Source: Bradyrhizobium sp. AUGA SZCCT0283
GTDB taxonomy: Bacteria; Pseudomonadota; Alphaproteobacteria; Rhizobiales; Xanthobacteraceae
Reading direction: 5' to 3'
Length of the DNA stretch: 64,000 nucleotides
NCBI RefSeq assembly: GCF_018130385.1
Contig: NZ_JAFCLU010000013.1
Coordinates: forward strand, 124,001-188,000
The notes beneath the pieces were generated by a model. The model was not told the origin of the DNA. It made no database searches and was given only the letters and a program-made list of their open reading frames with translations. The position numbers were made by a program, and so were the translations under genes. Shown one piece after another: positions 52,041 to 61,691 of the stretch. Every line of letters begins with the position of its first letter. Position 1 is the first letter of the stretch.

Positions 52041-52077
52041 CGAAAAGTCGGGGTTCAACAAAAAGGGGGAAACGTCA

Positions 52078-52335
52078 TGACGGGGTTCTGGGCGGCGCTG
52101 TCATTCTTGACCCCCTTCGGTGCCGCGCCTGCGTAGGCGCAGACTTAAATCTGAACAAACAGAAAGTTCAGTTCATTCCCTATCGCGGCGCAGGCCCCGC
52201 GATGACCGACCTCATCTCCGCCCCGCGCGCGGCAAACCCCAAAAGGACCGGCCAGCTTCCAGAAGGCCGAGATCGAACAATGGTGGCCGATCATCAAGGC
52301 CGCCGGGCGGCGTGCAGGCGCAGTAAACGCGCCCA
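52078..52335 (+). pseudogene. Remnant of a Bug/TctC-type binding protein
   Basis: Two fragments of a tripartite tricarboxylate transporter binding protein remain. The middle fragment reads KVQFIPYRGAGPAMTDLIS (near 52162-52218), the substrate-lid segment of Bug proteins. The C-terminal fragment, in another frame, reads FQKAEIEQWWPIIKAAG (near 52258-52308), the family ending. About 100 or more intervening residues are missing, and a 19-codon ORF at 52078 (MTGFWAALSF) may be a signal-peptide trace. It is a clear decayed gene. Confidence 0.75.
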
Positions 52336-52383
52336 TTATGGTTAGCGAATCCTTGAGATCATGCGGGTCGTGGGCCGGCAATT

Positions 52384-52437
52384 CTACGACCGCGCTTTAG
52401 GCTTAACCTTTACGCGTCTTTAATGGCGCGGTCGTAG
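52384..52437. repeat. 12-bp inverted repeat before motA
   Basis: CTACGACCGCGC (52384-52395) and GCGCGGTCGTAG (52426-52437) are perfect inverted copies around an AT-rich 30-base spacer that contains TTAACC and TTTAATG. It lies 80 bases upstream of the MotA-like gene, within its likely promoter region. Confidence 0.6.
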
Positions 52438-52516
52438 GGTGCCTCTTGCGCGGCTCCGAATGGGCGGCGCGACCGTCCAGGACGGCCGGTAGTTCGCGTA
52501 CGCGTCGGAGTGCAGA

Positions 52517-53290
52517 ATGGATATCACCACGCTCATTGGCCTGGTCGTCGGCGGCATCGTCTTGTCGACGCTGATCTTGATGGGCGGTGACTTCCGGATG
52601 TTCTACGACATCCACGCCGTCATCATCATCTTCGGCGGTTCGTTCGCCGCGACCCTTATCCGCTTCCCGCTCAGCGCGATCCTGCACGGCATGCCGCTGG
52701 GTGCAAAATTCGCCTTCACGATGAGCCGTCTTTCGGCGCGCGATCTGGTCGACGAACTGGCGCGCATCGCGGAAATCGCCCGCAAGCAGGGCCCGGTCGG
52801 ACTGGAAAAGGTCGAGACCGACGAGCCGTTTCTCGCCAAGGGCATCCGCTACGTCGCCGACGGCTACGATCTCGAATTCATCCGCGACAACATGGAGCGC
52901 GATCGCGACAACTTCCTGATGCACCTGAACGAGGGCTCGAAGATCTATCGCGCCATCGGCGACTGCGCGCCGGCGTTCGGCATGATCGGCACGCTGCTCG
53001 GCATGGTGCAGATGTTCTCGAACATGTCGGACCCCTCGAAACTCGGTCCCTTCATGGCGGTGGCGTTGCTGGCGACGCTTTACGGTGCGCTGGTGGCGAA
53101 CCTGATCTGCCTGCCGATTGCCGACAAGCTGCATGGCAAGCTGATCGACGAGGAAACAAACCGCACGTTGATCATCGACGGCATCCTGATGATCCGGGAT
53201 TCGAAGAGCCCGGCGCTCGTGCGTGAAATGCTGCTGGCCTATCTGCCCGAGAAGCATCGCCACGAGGAAGGCGAATTGGCTCCGGCTTGA
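52517..53290 (+). CDS. motA: MotA-like stator protein
   Basis: 257-residue four-helix membrane protein of the MotA/PomA family, a channel subunit of the flagellar stator. Landmarks: IIIFGGSFAATLIRFPL, and near residue 150 AIGDCAPAFGMIGTLLGMVQMF with the Pro-Ala-Gly pattern, then LLATLYGALVANLICLPIADKL. The sequence around GVGxxD of sodium-type PomA is not evident. It is followed by a MotB-like gene, 33 bases on. No other flagellar genes are near, so it may serve a second stator set. Confidence 0.88.
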   Translation: MDITTLIGLVVGGIVLSTLILMGGDFRMFYDIHAVIIIFGGSFAATLIRFPLSAILHGMPLGAKFAFTMSRLSARDLVDELARIAEIARKQGPVGLEKVETDEPFLAKGIRYVADGYDLEFIRDNMERDRDNFLMHLNEGSKIYRAIGDCAPAFGMIGTLLGMVQMFSNMSDPSKLGPFMAVALLATLYGALVANLICLPIADKLHGKLIDEETNRTLIIDGILMIRDSKSPALVREMLLAYLPEKHRHEEGELAPA

Positions 53291-53323
53291 TCGGCACGGC
53301 ATCCAGTCGCGGAAATAGAGAAC

Positions 53324-54151
53324 ATGGCCAAGAAAAAGCGCGAAGAGGCACATGGCGGTCACGGCTGGTTCGTGACGTTCGCCGATCTGATGGCGCTGCT
53401 GCTGGCGTTCTTCGTGATGCTGGTCGCGTTTTCCAGTCAGGATAAGGACAAGCTGAAAATCGTCGCCGGTTCGATGCGCGAAGCGTTCGGCGTGCAGACC
53501 GAGTCCCGATATTCCGGAATCGTCGAAGCCGACGGCCTGCCGACGCGGCCGAAGCTGAAGAATCTCGAGCATATTGCGCCGGAGGATTCCTCCAATACCC
53601 CGACGCCCGACGACAAGGACCGTCAGCGCGAAGCCGGCGCCCGCCTGAAGGTCGATCGCGAGTTCGCGCTCGCCGCGGCCTCGTTGCGCCAGGCGCTGCA
53701 GGACATGCCGGAACTGACCGAAATGTCCAAGCACATCATGTTCGAGGAGACCAAAGAGGGGCTCAATCTCGAAATCGTCGACCAGGATGGGCGCTCGATG
53801 TTCGCCGACGGCTCCAAGGTGCCGTACGACCGCACCCGCCGGTTAATTCAGAAACTGGCTGGACCGTTGAAGGCGACACCGCTGCGGATGAACATTGTCG
53901 GCCACACATCGGCCGGCTTCGTGCCGGCGCGCAGCGAATATGGCGCGTTCGATCTGTCGGCGGACCGCGCTAACGCCGTGCGCCAGATCCTCGAACGCGA
54001 GGGATTGCCGTCGTCGCATATCTACGCCGTCGGCGGCAGGGCCGACAGCCAGCCATTGTTTCCCGACGATCCGACATTGCCGGCAAACCGTCGCGTCACC
54101 ATCACATTGATGCGCGAAAATCCGCCGCTTCCGCCAAACCTGAAGCCGTAA
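53324..54151 (+). CDS. motB: MotB-like OmpA-domain stator protein
   Basis: 275-residue protein with one N-terminal helix preceded by the proton-channel segment WFVTFADLMALLLAFFVML, in which the Asp is the catalytic one of MotB, and a C-terminal OmpA/MotB peptidoglycan-binding domain with NIVGHTSAGFVPARSEYG, DLSADRANAVRQIL and ANRRVTIT. A Gln/Asp-rich plug lies between. It pairs with the MotA-like gene before it. Complete and probably functional. Confidence 0.9.
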   Translation: MAKKKREEAHGGHGWFVTFADLMALLLAFFVMLVAFSSQDKDKLKIVAGSMREAFGVQTESRYSGIVEADGLPTRPKLKNLEHIAPEDSSNTPTPDDKDRQREAGARLKVDREFALAAASLRQALQDMPELTEMSKHIMFEETKEGLNLEIVDQDGRSMFADGSKVPYDRTRRLIQKLAGPLKATPLRMNIVGHTSAGFVPARSEYGAFDLSADRANAVRQILEREGLPSSHIYAVGGRADSQPLFPDDPTLPANRRVTITLMRENPPLPPNLKP

Positions 54152-54309
54152 GACGACGGAACTACCATAATACCATCTGGCCGTTTCGATCTGCTTTGCG
54201 TGAGCTCCGCATCGCTTGCGGTGCTATGCTTGTGCGATGATTGACAGGCGGTGCGGAAGCGTCGATAGCCGCCCGGATCAATTCAACGACGAGAACGTTC
54301 CTCTCCATC

Positions 54310-56208
54310 ATGACTGTCAGCGTCACATCCACTGAAGCCCATGAGGGGCAGGCCACCTCTGGCTTTTGGGCCCTGACGCTGGGAAGTATCGGTGTTGTTT
54401 TCGGCGATATCGGCACCTCGCCACTGTACGCGTTTCGCGAGGCCGTTTCCCACGCGGCGAACGGCCAGCCGGTGTCGCGCGCCATCGTGCTCGGCGTGCT
54501 CTCGCTGATCCTGTGGTCGCTGTTAATCGTCGTGACCGCCAAATATGTGCTGCTGCTGTTGCGCGCCGACAACAACGGCGAGGGCGGCACGCTGTCGCTG
54601 ATGGCGCTGGGGCAGCGGGCGTTGGGCCGGCGGAGCCTGCCGTTGCTGGCGCTCGGCGTCGTCGGCGCCTCGATGTTCATCGGCGATTCCATGATCACGC
54701 CGGCGATTTCCGTGTTGTCGGCGGTCGAAGGTCTCAAGCTGGTGACACCCGCGCTCGAACATTATGTGGTGCCGCTGACGATCTTCATTCTGGTCGTCCT
54801 GTTCTCGGTGCAGAGCGGCGGCACCGCGCGCGTCGCCTCCGCCTTCGGGCCGGTCATGGTGGTCTGGTTCGCCGCGCTGGCGATCATGGGCCTTGTCCAC
54901 ATCAGCGACGATCCCACGGTGCTGCTGGCGATCAATCCCTGGTATGCGATCCACTTCATGCTTTCCCACGGCACCATCGGGCTGGTGACGATGGGCCTGG
55001 TGTTTCTGGCCGTGACCGGCGGCGAGGCGCTCTATGCGGATCTCGGCCATTTCGGACGCAAGCCGATCCAGGCCGGATGGCTCTATTTCGTCTTGCCGGC
55101 GTTGCTGATCAATTACTTTGGCCAGGGCGCGCTGGTGCTGTCCGAGCCGTCGGCTATTGAGAACTCGTTCTATCGGATGGTCCCCGAAATCCTGCTGCTG
55201 CCGCTGGTGGTGCTGGCGACCGCTGCGACCGTGATCGCGAGCCAGGCGGTGATCACCGGCGCCTTTTCGCTGATCCGCCAGGCCGTGCAACTCGGCCTGC
55301 TGCCGCGCTTCGAGGTTCGCTACACCTCGGAGACCCATGCCGGCCAGATCTATTTGCCGCGCGTCAACCGGCTGCTGCTGATCGGGGTCGTGCTGCTGGT
55401 GCTGTTGTTCCGCACCTCGAGCGGTCTGGCTTCGGCCTATGGCATCGCCGTCTCCACGACCATGGTCGTCGACGGCATCATGGGTTTTGTCGTGATCTGG
55501 AAACTGTGGAACTGGCGCGCGGCGACCGCGGCGGCCGTGATCCTGCCTTTCGTCGTCGTCGACATGAGCTTCTTTGCCGCCAACCTTTTGAAGCTGTTCG
55601 AGGGCGCCTGGGTGCCGCTGCTGTTCGGCGTTGCCGTGGCGGTGATGATCTGGACCTGGCGGCGGGGTGCGGCAATCCTGACCGCGAAGACGCGCCGCAT
55701 CGAGGTGCCACTGGCGGACCTGATCAAGAGTCTGGAAAAGCGTCCGCCCCATATCGTCAAGGGCACGGCGGTATTTCTGACCTCCGATCCGAGCTTCGTG
55801 CCGACCGCGATGATGCACAACCTCAAGCACAACAAGGTGCTGCACGAGCACAATGTGATCCTGACCATCGAAACCGCCCAGACGCCGCGCGTCGATCCGT
55901 CCGAGCGTGTCAGGATGGAAACCATCAGCGAGAAGTTTTCCACCGTGCGGCTGCGGTTCGGCTTCATGGAATCGCCGAACGTGCCCAAGGCGCTGGTGAT
56001 CGCGCGCAAACTCGGCTGGCAGTTCGACATCATGGCGACGTCGTTCTTCGTGTCGCGGCGCTCGCTTAAACCCTCGGCGCAGTCGGGCATGCCGCTGTGG
56101 CAGGATCATCTGTTCATCGCGATGAGCCGGTCGGCCAATGATGCGACCGACTACTTCCAGATCCCGACGGGGCGGGTCGTGGAAGTGGGCACGCAGGTGA
56201 CGATCTAA
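54310..56208 (+). CDS. kup: Kup potassium uptake protein (1)
   Basis: 632-residue KUP/HAK symporter with about 12 helices in the first 450 residues and a hydrophilic C-terminal 170 residues. GVVFGDIGTSPLYAFREA is the signature near the start, followed by NNGEGGTLSLMALGQRAL and GDSMITPAISVLSAVEGLKL. The ATG of MTVSVTSTEA is used. A second kup gene follows 241 bases later in the same direction, and the C-terminal 50 residues of the two are nearly identical. Confidence 0.95.
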   Translation: MTVSVTSTEAHEGQATSGFWALTLGSIGVVFGDIGTSPLYAFREAVSHAANGQPVSRAIVLGVLSLILWSLLIVVTAKYVLLLLRADNNGEGGTLSLMALGQRALGRRSLPLLALGVVGASMFIGDSMITPAISVLSAVEGLKLVTPALEHYVVPLTIFILVVLFSVQSGGTARVASAFGPVMVVWFAALAIMGLVHISDDPTVLLAINPWYAIHFMLSHGTIGLVTMGLVFLAVTGGEALYADLGHFGRKPIQAGWLYFVLPALLINYFGQGALVLSEPSAIENSFYRMVPEILLLPLVVLATAATVIASQAVITGAFSLIRQAVQLGLLPRFEVRYTSETHAGQIYLPRVNRLLLIGVVLLVLLFRTSSGLASAYGIAVSTTMVVDGIMGFVVIWKLWNWRAATAAAVILPFVVVDMSFFAANLLKLFEGAWVPLLFGVAVAVMIWTWRRGAAILTAKTRRIEVPLADLIKSLEKRPPHIVKGTAVFLTSDPSFVPTAMMHNLKHNKVLHEHNVILTIETAQTPRVDPSERVRMETISEKFSTVRLRFGFMESPNVPKALVIARKLGWQFDIMATSFFVSRRSLKPSAQSGMPLWQDHLFIAMSRSANDATDYFQIPTGRVVEVGTQVTI

Positions 56209-56449
56209 TCGTTCGAAGCGCTGAGACGCGCTGTGCCTGTCAAAGGCGTTGGACGAATGTCCAAACACGCAGCAGGCAATGATTTCTCGAGAAAATCCTT
56301 TTTGCTTTTCAAAAGGTTAGATCGATCTTGCCATCAGGCGACATGCGCAATATGCATGGCTGGGCCAGGAATATAGCTGGCTCAGATTTTGCGTTGCAGC
56401 ATTATAAGCCTGCCGCCCATCCGCGAGTGGGCAAATTGAGGCAACTTTC

Positions 56450-58372
56450 ATGACATCCACAGGAACGGCGTCATCAGCTTCTTCGGAGGCTGGGAGCGGG
56501 CACGACAGTGCGCATCCGACCGCAAGCTTCGGCGCGCTCATGTTGGGATGCATCGGTGTGGTGTATGGCGACATCGGCACGAGCCCGCTGTACGCGCTTC
56601 GCGAGTCGGTGTTGGCGGCGGTTGGCCCGAACGTTCCGGCCAGCGAAACGGTCGTACTCGGAATTCTGTCGTTGATCATCTGGGCGCTCATCCTGGTGGT
56701 AACGGTCAAATACGTGGTGATCCTGCTGCGCGCGGATAACAACGGGGAAGGCGGAACGCTCGCCTTGATGGCGCTGGCCAATCGCGCTGTCGGCGGCAGC
56801 TCGATGCTGGTGTTACTGGGCATTATCAGCGGCGCCTTGTTCTATGGCGATGCCATGATCACGCCGGCGCTGTCGGTGCTGTCAGCTATCGAGGGCCTGA
56901 AGCTGGCGACGCCTGCATTCGAGCCCTATGTCGTTCCCATAACAGCGCTGATTCTCGTCACCCTGTTTGCAGTGCAATCGCGCGGCACCGCCAAAGTTGC
57001 AGCGTTTTTCGGACCGGTCACGCTCGTTTGGTTCATTGCTATTGCAGGCGCCGGCATACCGCAGATAGCGCGAAATCCCACGGTCCTGCTGGCCTTCAAT
57101 CCGATCCATGGCCTGAGCTTTCTCCTGACCCACGGCGTGATCGGATTTATGACGCTGGGCGCGGTCTTTCTTGTTGTGACCGGCGCCGAGGCGCTCTATG
57201 CCGATCTCGGTCATTTTGGGAAACGGCCGATCCGCGCGGCATGGCTCTGTGTGGCGTTGCCGGCGTTGACGATCAACTATCTCGGTCAGGGCGCCCTCGT
57301 GCTTGCGGATCCGAAGGCGATCGAGAATCCCTTTTTTCTGCTCTATCCGGACTGGGCCTTGCTGCCGATGATTGCGCTGGCGACGGCGGCAACCGTCATC
57401 GCGAGCCAGGCGGTTATTACTGGCGCGTATTCCATCACACAACAGGCGATCCAGCTCGGACTGTTGCCGCGCTTTGAAATCCAGCACACCTCCGAGTCGT
57501 TGATCGGGCAAATCTACATGCCGAGAGTCAATACAGCGCTGCTTATCGGCGTGTTGTTGCTTGTTGGATTGTTTCGCTCGTCTGGCGCGCTGGCATCCGC
57601 TTACGGAATCGCCGTCACGGGAACCATGGTTGTCACGGCCATGATGGCTTTCGTGGTGATCTGGAAGGTCTGGCGCTGGTCGATGATCGCGGCTGGCGCG
57701 CTTATCGCGCCGCTTCTTGCGCTCGATCTGACGTTCCTTTCGGCGAATTTGCTCAAGGTGTTCGAGGGCGGCTGGATGCCGTTGGCGCTGGGCTCGGTGG
57801 TGATGCTCATGATGTACACGTGGCGGCGCGGCAGCAAGCTGCTGTTCGAGAAATCGCGCAAGCTGGAATTCCCGCTGGCCGATCTGGTGGCGATGCTGGA
57901 GAAGCGCCCGCCGCAGCGGGTCTCCGGTACCGCGGTGTTCCTGACCAGCGATCCCGTCAGCGCGCCGACCGCGCTGATGCACAGCCTGAAGCACTACAAG
58001 GTGCTGCACGAGAAAAACGTCATTCTCACGATTGAAACCGCGCCGACGCCGCGGATCGATCCGGCCGACCGGGTGCGGCTCGAGGAGATCAGTGCGACCT
58101 TCTCGAAGGTGACGCTGCGTTTCGGCTTCATGGAATCTCCCAACGTGCCGAAAGCGCTGGCGATTGCGCGCAAGCTGGGCTGGCAGTTCGACATCATGTC
58201 GACCTCGTTTTTCCTGTCGCGACGGGCGCTGAAGCCGGCCGCCCATTCGGGCATGCCGCGCTGGCAGGACCACCTCTTCATCGCGCTCAGCCGTTCCGCC
58301 AACGACGCCACCGACTATTTCCAGATTCCAACCGGTCGCGTGGTGGAAGTGGGAACGCAGGTCACGATCTAG
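56450..58372 (+). CDS. kup: Kup potassium uptake protein (2)
   Basis: 640-residue paralogue of the preceding protein with GVVYGDIGTSPLYALRES, NNGEGGTLALMALANRAV and GDAMITPALSVLSAIEGLKL. The membrane part is more diverged from copy 1 than the soluble C-terminus, and its codons look less GC-rich than those of its own 3-prime quarter, suggesting mosaic origin. It has its own upstream region with AT-rich sequence (56209-56449). Function is proton-driven potassium uptake by family. Confidence 0.94.
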   Translation: MTSTGTASSASSEAGSGHDSAHPTASFGALMLGCIGVVYGDIGTSPLYALRESVLAAVGPNVPASETVVLGILSLIIWALILVVTVKYVVILLRADNNGEGGTLALMALANRAVGGSSMLVLLGIISGALFYGDAMITPALSVLSAIEGLKLATPAFEPYVVPITALILVTLFAVQSRGTAKVAAFFGPVTLVWFIAIAGAGIPQIARNPTVLLAFNPIHGLSFLLTHGVIGFMTLGAVFLVVTGAEALYADLGHFGKRPIRAAWLCVALPALTINYLGQGALVLADPKAIENPFFLLYPDWALLPMIALATAATVIASQAVITGAYSITQQAIQLGLLPRFEIQHTSESLIGQIYMPRVNTALLIGVLLLVGLFRSSGALASAYGIAVTGTMVVTAMMAFVVIWKVWRWSMIAAGALIAPLLALDLTFLSANLLKVFEGGWMPLALGSVVMLMMYTWRRGSKLLFEKSRKLEFPLADLVAMLEKRPPQRVSGTAVFLTSDPVSAPTALMHSLKHYKVLHEKNVILTIETAPTPRIDPADRVRLEEISATFSKVTLRFGFMESPNVPKALAIARKLGWQFDIMSTSFFLSRRALKPAAHSGMPRWQDHLFIALSRSANDATDYFQIPTGRVVEVGTQVTI

Positions 58373-58377
58373 GGAGT

Positions 58378-59100
58378 GAACCCTTAACTTCATATCGTCG
58401 GTCGACGGTGCGCACGCTCGACGCCGCGCGATGGTGCCATCGGCGAGCAGGGCCTCGATCGCCACATCGACACGCGCTCGCAGCTTGTCGTCGGGGCGAA
58501 GCAGCCCGGCCGTAATATTCCAGTTCAAATCGTGGTCGTTGTCGAACGCCGGAATCAGGCGCAACGGCTTGTCGGCATGCTGCAGGTTGAACCAGCCGAC
58601 CGTCATCGGGGTGACGGCGGCCGCCTCGATCTCGCGATTGGCCAACGCTGCAACGATCTCGTCCTCGTACACGAACGGAGACGTGGCGGCGCCGCCCCAT
58701 GGCGAGCGTCATCGAGACCAGCGAGCCGACCGGTACCCCGACCCGCTGATTGGAACCAAGACTTGCCAGCGAGGACGCCGGCGAATCCCCGCGCACCGTG
58801 AGCACGACGCCGCTGCGATGGTAGGGGCGCGAAATCCGCACACCGCCCCCGGGCGGCGTATCCTTGCGGGCAATGACGTCGAGCACGAGGTCGCAATCGG
58901 CGCGGCGATACTGGATCGCGCTAACGACCCACTCCCGCGTGAGCTTGACACCGAGCTGCTCGGCAATTTTCTCGCCGAGTTCGATCTGAAATCCCGGGAC
59001 CGGTCCGGCCTTGCTTGCAAACGGCAGCGCGTTGGGGCTGGCGCAGAGCGTCAACGCGCCGCGCGCTCGATGACGGTTTCCAGCGAGCGGGGATCTGCCG
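58378..59100 (-). pseudogene. Frameshifted MxaJ/XoxJ-like binding protein
   Basis: Minus-strand remnant that tracks the intact gene at 61692-62459. One frame reads TLCASPNALPFASKAGPVPG through RVGVPVGSLVSMTLAMG; near 58690 it shifts, and another frame continues ATSPFVYEDEIVAALANREI and AAAVTPMTVGWFNLQ to IEALLADGTIA. A third lesion is needed near 59052 to join SLETVIER upstream, and the C-terminal end again switches frame (VDRRYEV). No signal peptide survives. At least three breaks make it non-functional. Confidence 0.85.
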
Positions 59101-59487
59101 ACGCGCGTGCTACTATGCTAGACTACAGCAAAGCCGGTGTAGGCCGGGAATGCTCCATGCGCGCGGAGGGTGGGCCGACACCCGATGGTGCGATGCATCA
59201 ATTGCGATGTCGGCAATGTCGCTGTCAGTATCAACGTCGCCCACAAAGGGAACACGATCGTGTCGGATAGTTGTTCAAGGCAGCGGCTACCGAGATGCGA
59301 GCCCACCGCGGCCGGGAAATGGTTGGCTTGCGCTCGGGCTCCATCCCGAGCGGGGATGGGGCGTCTCATGAAAACGAAATCGGAATGGTCCCGCACGCTG
59401 CATGATAACGATCACGTCGACAAGTGATCGGGTGCAGCGGCCAGGCAATGGAAGGTAATGTAGCAAAACGAACCGGAGGAAGTGCCC
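59101..59487 (+). other. Upstream region of the PQQ dehydrogenase gene
   Basis: 387 bases without a convincing gene. Short open frames on both strands lack family features or good starts. The last part contains GGAGG, 9 bases before the dehydrogenase ATG. It probably holds the promoter of the dehydrogenase operon and the decayed 5-prime end of the minus-strand pseudogene. Confidence 0.4.
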
Positions 59488-61212
59488 ATGAAGAAACGGT
59501 CAAGCTACCCTGTTGTATTTGTTGCTGTTGCGATCGGTGCGACACTTGCCGCATCGTCAGCCTTTGCTCAATCGGTTGATACCGCGCGGATCGAGGCCGG
59601 CGGCCAGAATGACTGGCTGACCTATCACGGGTCGTACAAGTCGTATCACTACAGCCCGCTCGCTCAGATCAACGCCAGCAACGTCGGAAACTTGGGTGTC
59701 GCCTGGATGCATATTCCGGGAAAATCCACCCGCGGCCTGCAGTCGATGCCGCTCGTGGCCGATGGCGTGCTTTACTACACCGGCTCCTACAGCCGAACCT
59801 TCGCGCTGAACGGCGCCACCGGCGAGGTGATCTGGTCCTATTTCCCGGAACTCGACGAGGTGCTGGTCGCGCGGCAGACGCACTCGCCTTACAATCGCGG
59901 TGCCGCCCTTGGAGAAGGCAAAGTCTATGTCGGCACAGTGGACGGTCGGCTCATCGCGCTCGACGCGAAGACCGGCAAGGTAGCCTGGGACACCAAGCTG
60001 ATCGATTCTCAGAAGCTGACTGTCGGCTTCACCGGTGCGCCCCTCTATGCCAAGGGCATGGTGATCATCGGCTCGCAGGGAGGTGAGTGGCCCGGCCGCG
60101 GCCCGATCTTCGGCGTCGACGCCGCCACGGGGAAAAAGAAATGGGAGTTCCTGACGGTGGCCGGCACCGACGAAGCCATGAAGACCTGGGGCGGTGACTC
60201 CTGGCGCACCGGCGGCGGCGGCGGCTGGATGCCCGGTACCTACGATTCCGAGACCAACACCATCTTGTGGGGCACTGCCAACCCGGCGCCGCTCTACGAT
60301 TGGTCGGGCCCCGACTACAAGACGCAAGGCGCGCGTCCCGGCGACAATCTCTACACGACCTCAGTGATCGGTCTCGATATCGATACCGGCAAGTTGAAAT
60401 TCTACCATCAGGAGCTGCCGCACGACGCCTGGGACTTTGACAGCGCCGTCGGCGAGTTCTTGATGCTCGAGCGCGACGGCCAGAAGCTCGTGGTCCATCC
60501 GAACAAGGGCGGCTTCATCTTCGTCTACGACCGCAATTTCGCTGTCAAGAACGTCTGGCGGCTCGTTCAGAACATCAACTTCGTCAAGGATATCGATCCC
60601 AAGACGGGTGCGCTGATCGGGCGTCGCGACTTCACTGCGGGGAAGGTAACCGACCCGCCGCTGTGCCCATACATTGGTGGCGGCATCAGCTGGAATTCCG
60701 GGTCGTACAGCCCGAAAACAGGGCTCTACTACAAGATCGGCCAGGAATGGTGCATGACGCTCGACGTCCAGAAGACGACGCCGGTGACGACTCCACAGGC
60801 CCAGCTCAACATCGGCGCCGATTTCAAGATTACGCAACCTCCGGGCGGCGAGATCTATGGTCATCTTGACGCGCGCGACCCTGTGACCGGCGCGAAGAAA
60901 TGGGAGGTTCGTTACCCGGAGCCGCCGATTGCGAGCTTGCTATCGACCGCAGGTAATCTCGTGTTCCTGCCTGATGCGCGCGGCACCATTCACGCCTACG
61001 ATGCTGAATCGGGGACCGAGCTGTGGAATCACAACAACGGCACCGGCCATCAGGGTGGCATCGTCAGCTACTCCGTCGGCGGCAAGCAATATATCGCCGT
61101 GACCGCGGGCTTCGGCGGCATGTTGTCGGACGACTATGCGGCAACGTTTGGCGGCGTCTTCAAGAGCATGCCGCGCGACGACGGCGCGCTCATCGTCTAC
61201 AGCCTCAAATAG
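59488..61212 (+). CDS. PQQ alcohol dehydrogenase, lanthanide-type signature
   Basis: 574-residue periplasmic quinoprotein with a signal peptide (IGATLAASSAFAQS) and an eight-bladed propeller. Active-site residues aligned with methanol dehydrogenase: Glu in GGEWPGRG, Asn in GTANPAPLYDW, and catalytic Asp in HDAWDFDSAVGE. The Asp two residues later (DFD, where calcium MxaF has DYA) is the lanthanide marker of XoxF/ExaF. The vicinal Cys-Cys normally before NRG is absent (RQTHSPYNRGAAL). The ATG is chosen by GGAGG. Cytochrome c and MxaJ-like genes follow. The alcohol substrate is unknown. Confidence 0.93.
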   Translation: MKKRSSYPVVFVAVAIGATLAASSAFAQSVDTARIEAGGQNDWLTYHGSYKSYHYSPLAQINASNVGNLGVAWMHIPGKSTRGLQSMPLVADGVLYYTGSYSRTFALNGATGEVIWSYFPELDEVLVARQTHSPYNRGAALGEGKVYVGTVDGRLIALDAKTGKVAWDTKLIDSQKLTVGFTGAPLYAKGMVIIGSQGGEWPGRGPIFGVDAATGKKKWEFLTVAGTDEAMKTWGGDSWRTGGGGGWMPGTYDSETNTILWGTANPAPLYDWSGPDYKTQGARPGDNLYTTSVIGLDIDTGKLKFYHQELPHDAWDFDSAVGEFLMLERDGQKLVVHPNKGGFIFVYDRNFAVKNVWRLVQNINFVKDIDPKTGALIGRRDFTAGKVTDPPLCPYIGGGISWNSGSYSPKTGLYYKIGQEWCMTLDVQKTTPVTTPQAQLNIGADFKITQPPGGEIYGHLDARDPVTGAKKWEVRYPEPPIASLLSTAGNLVFLPDARGTIHAYDAESGTELWNHNNGTGHQGGIVSYSVGGKQYIAVTAGFGGMLSDDYAATFGGVFKSMPRDDGALIVYSLK

Positions 61213-61291
61213 GCTATCGCAGACGATCTGCCGGGGAGCAGGCGAAAGCTTGCTCCCCGTGCATTGAAGCGGCTGAGTGGGTTTCAGGGAA

Positions 61292-61654
61292 ATGGAGCTG
61301 GACGTCTTGAATTTGCACTTGAAGAAGATCGCGCTGCTATCGGCGGTGCTGGGCGCGTCATTGGCGTGTGCCGGGCCGGTTCAAGCGCAGTCTGCCACCC
61401 CTGCGCCCGACAACGAGGCGCTCGACGTCGAGCAGTTGTTCGCAGGGACCTGCGGCTTTTGTCACTCCGATGGCGGCCGGGCTGCCGGCAAGGGGCCGCA
61501 GTTGATGAATTCGCAGCGCGACGATGACTTTCTGCGTAACCGCATCAAGCACGGTAAGCAAGGCGCGATGCCGGCATTCGATGGCGCCTTCACCGACGCG
61601 CAGATCGATCAGATGATCAAATACATCCGGGCCTTGAAGCCGCGCGAGGGCTGA
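61292..61654 (+). CDS. Cytochrome c partner of the PQQ dehydrogenase
   Basis: About 120 residues: a signal peptide (IALLSAVLGASLACAGPVQAQ) and a single haem-binding CGFCH near residue 60, then GKGPQLMNSQRDDDFL and a Met ligand in GAMPAFDGAFTD, as in class I cytochromes c that accept electrons from PQQ dehydrogenases. Start is uncertain: ATG of MELDVLNL is given, but GGAG sits well before a TTG five codons later (reading LNLHLKKIALL). It lies 80 bases after the dehydrogenase. Confidence 0.9.
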   Translation: MELDVLNLHLKKIALLSAVLGASLACAGPVQAQSATPAPDNEALDVEQLFAGTCGFCHSDGGRAAGKGPQLMNSQRDDDFLRNRIKHGKQGAMPAFDGAFTDAQIDQMIKYIRALKPREG

Positions 61655-61691
61655 GCCGCCGAGACCAGATCCATCCACACGGGGACACGGA

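Noticed and set aside
56882..58672. 596-residue minus-strand frame over kup copy 2
   Set aside because: Its first 80 codons belong to the MxaJ-like pseudogene; the rest is antisense shadow of kup.
59170..59427. Plus-strand 85-residue open frame before the PQQ dehydrogenase
   Set aside because: No ribosome binding site and no protein-like pattern.
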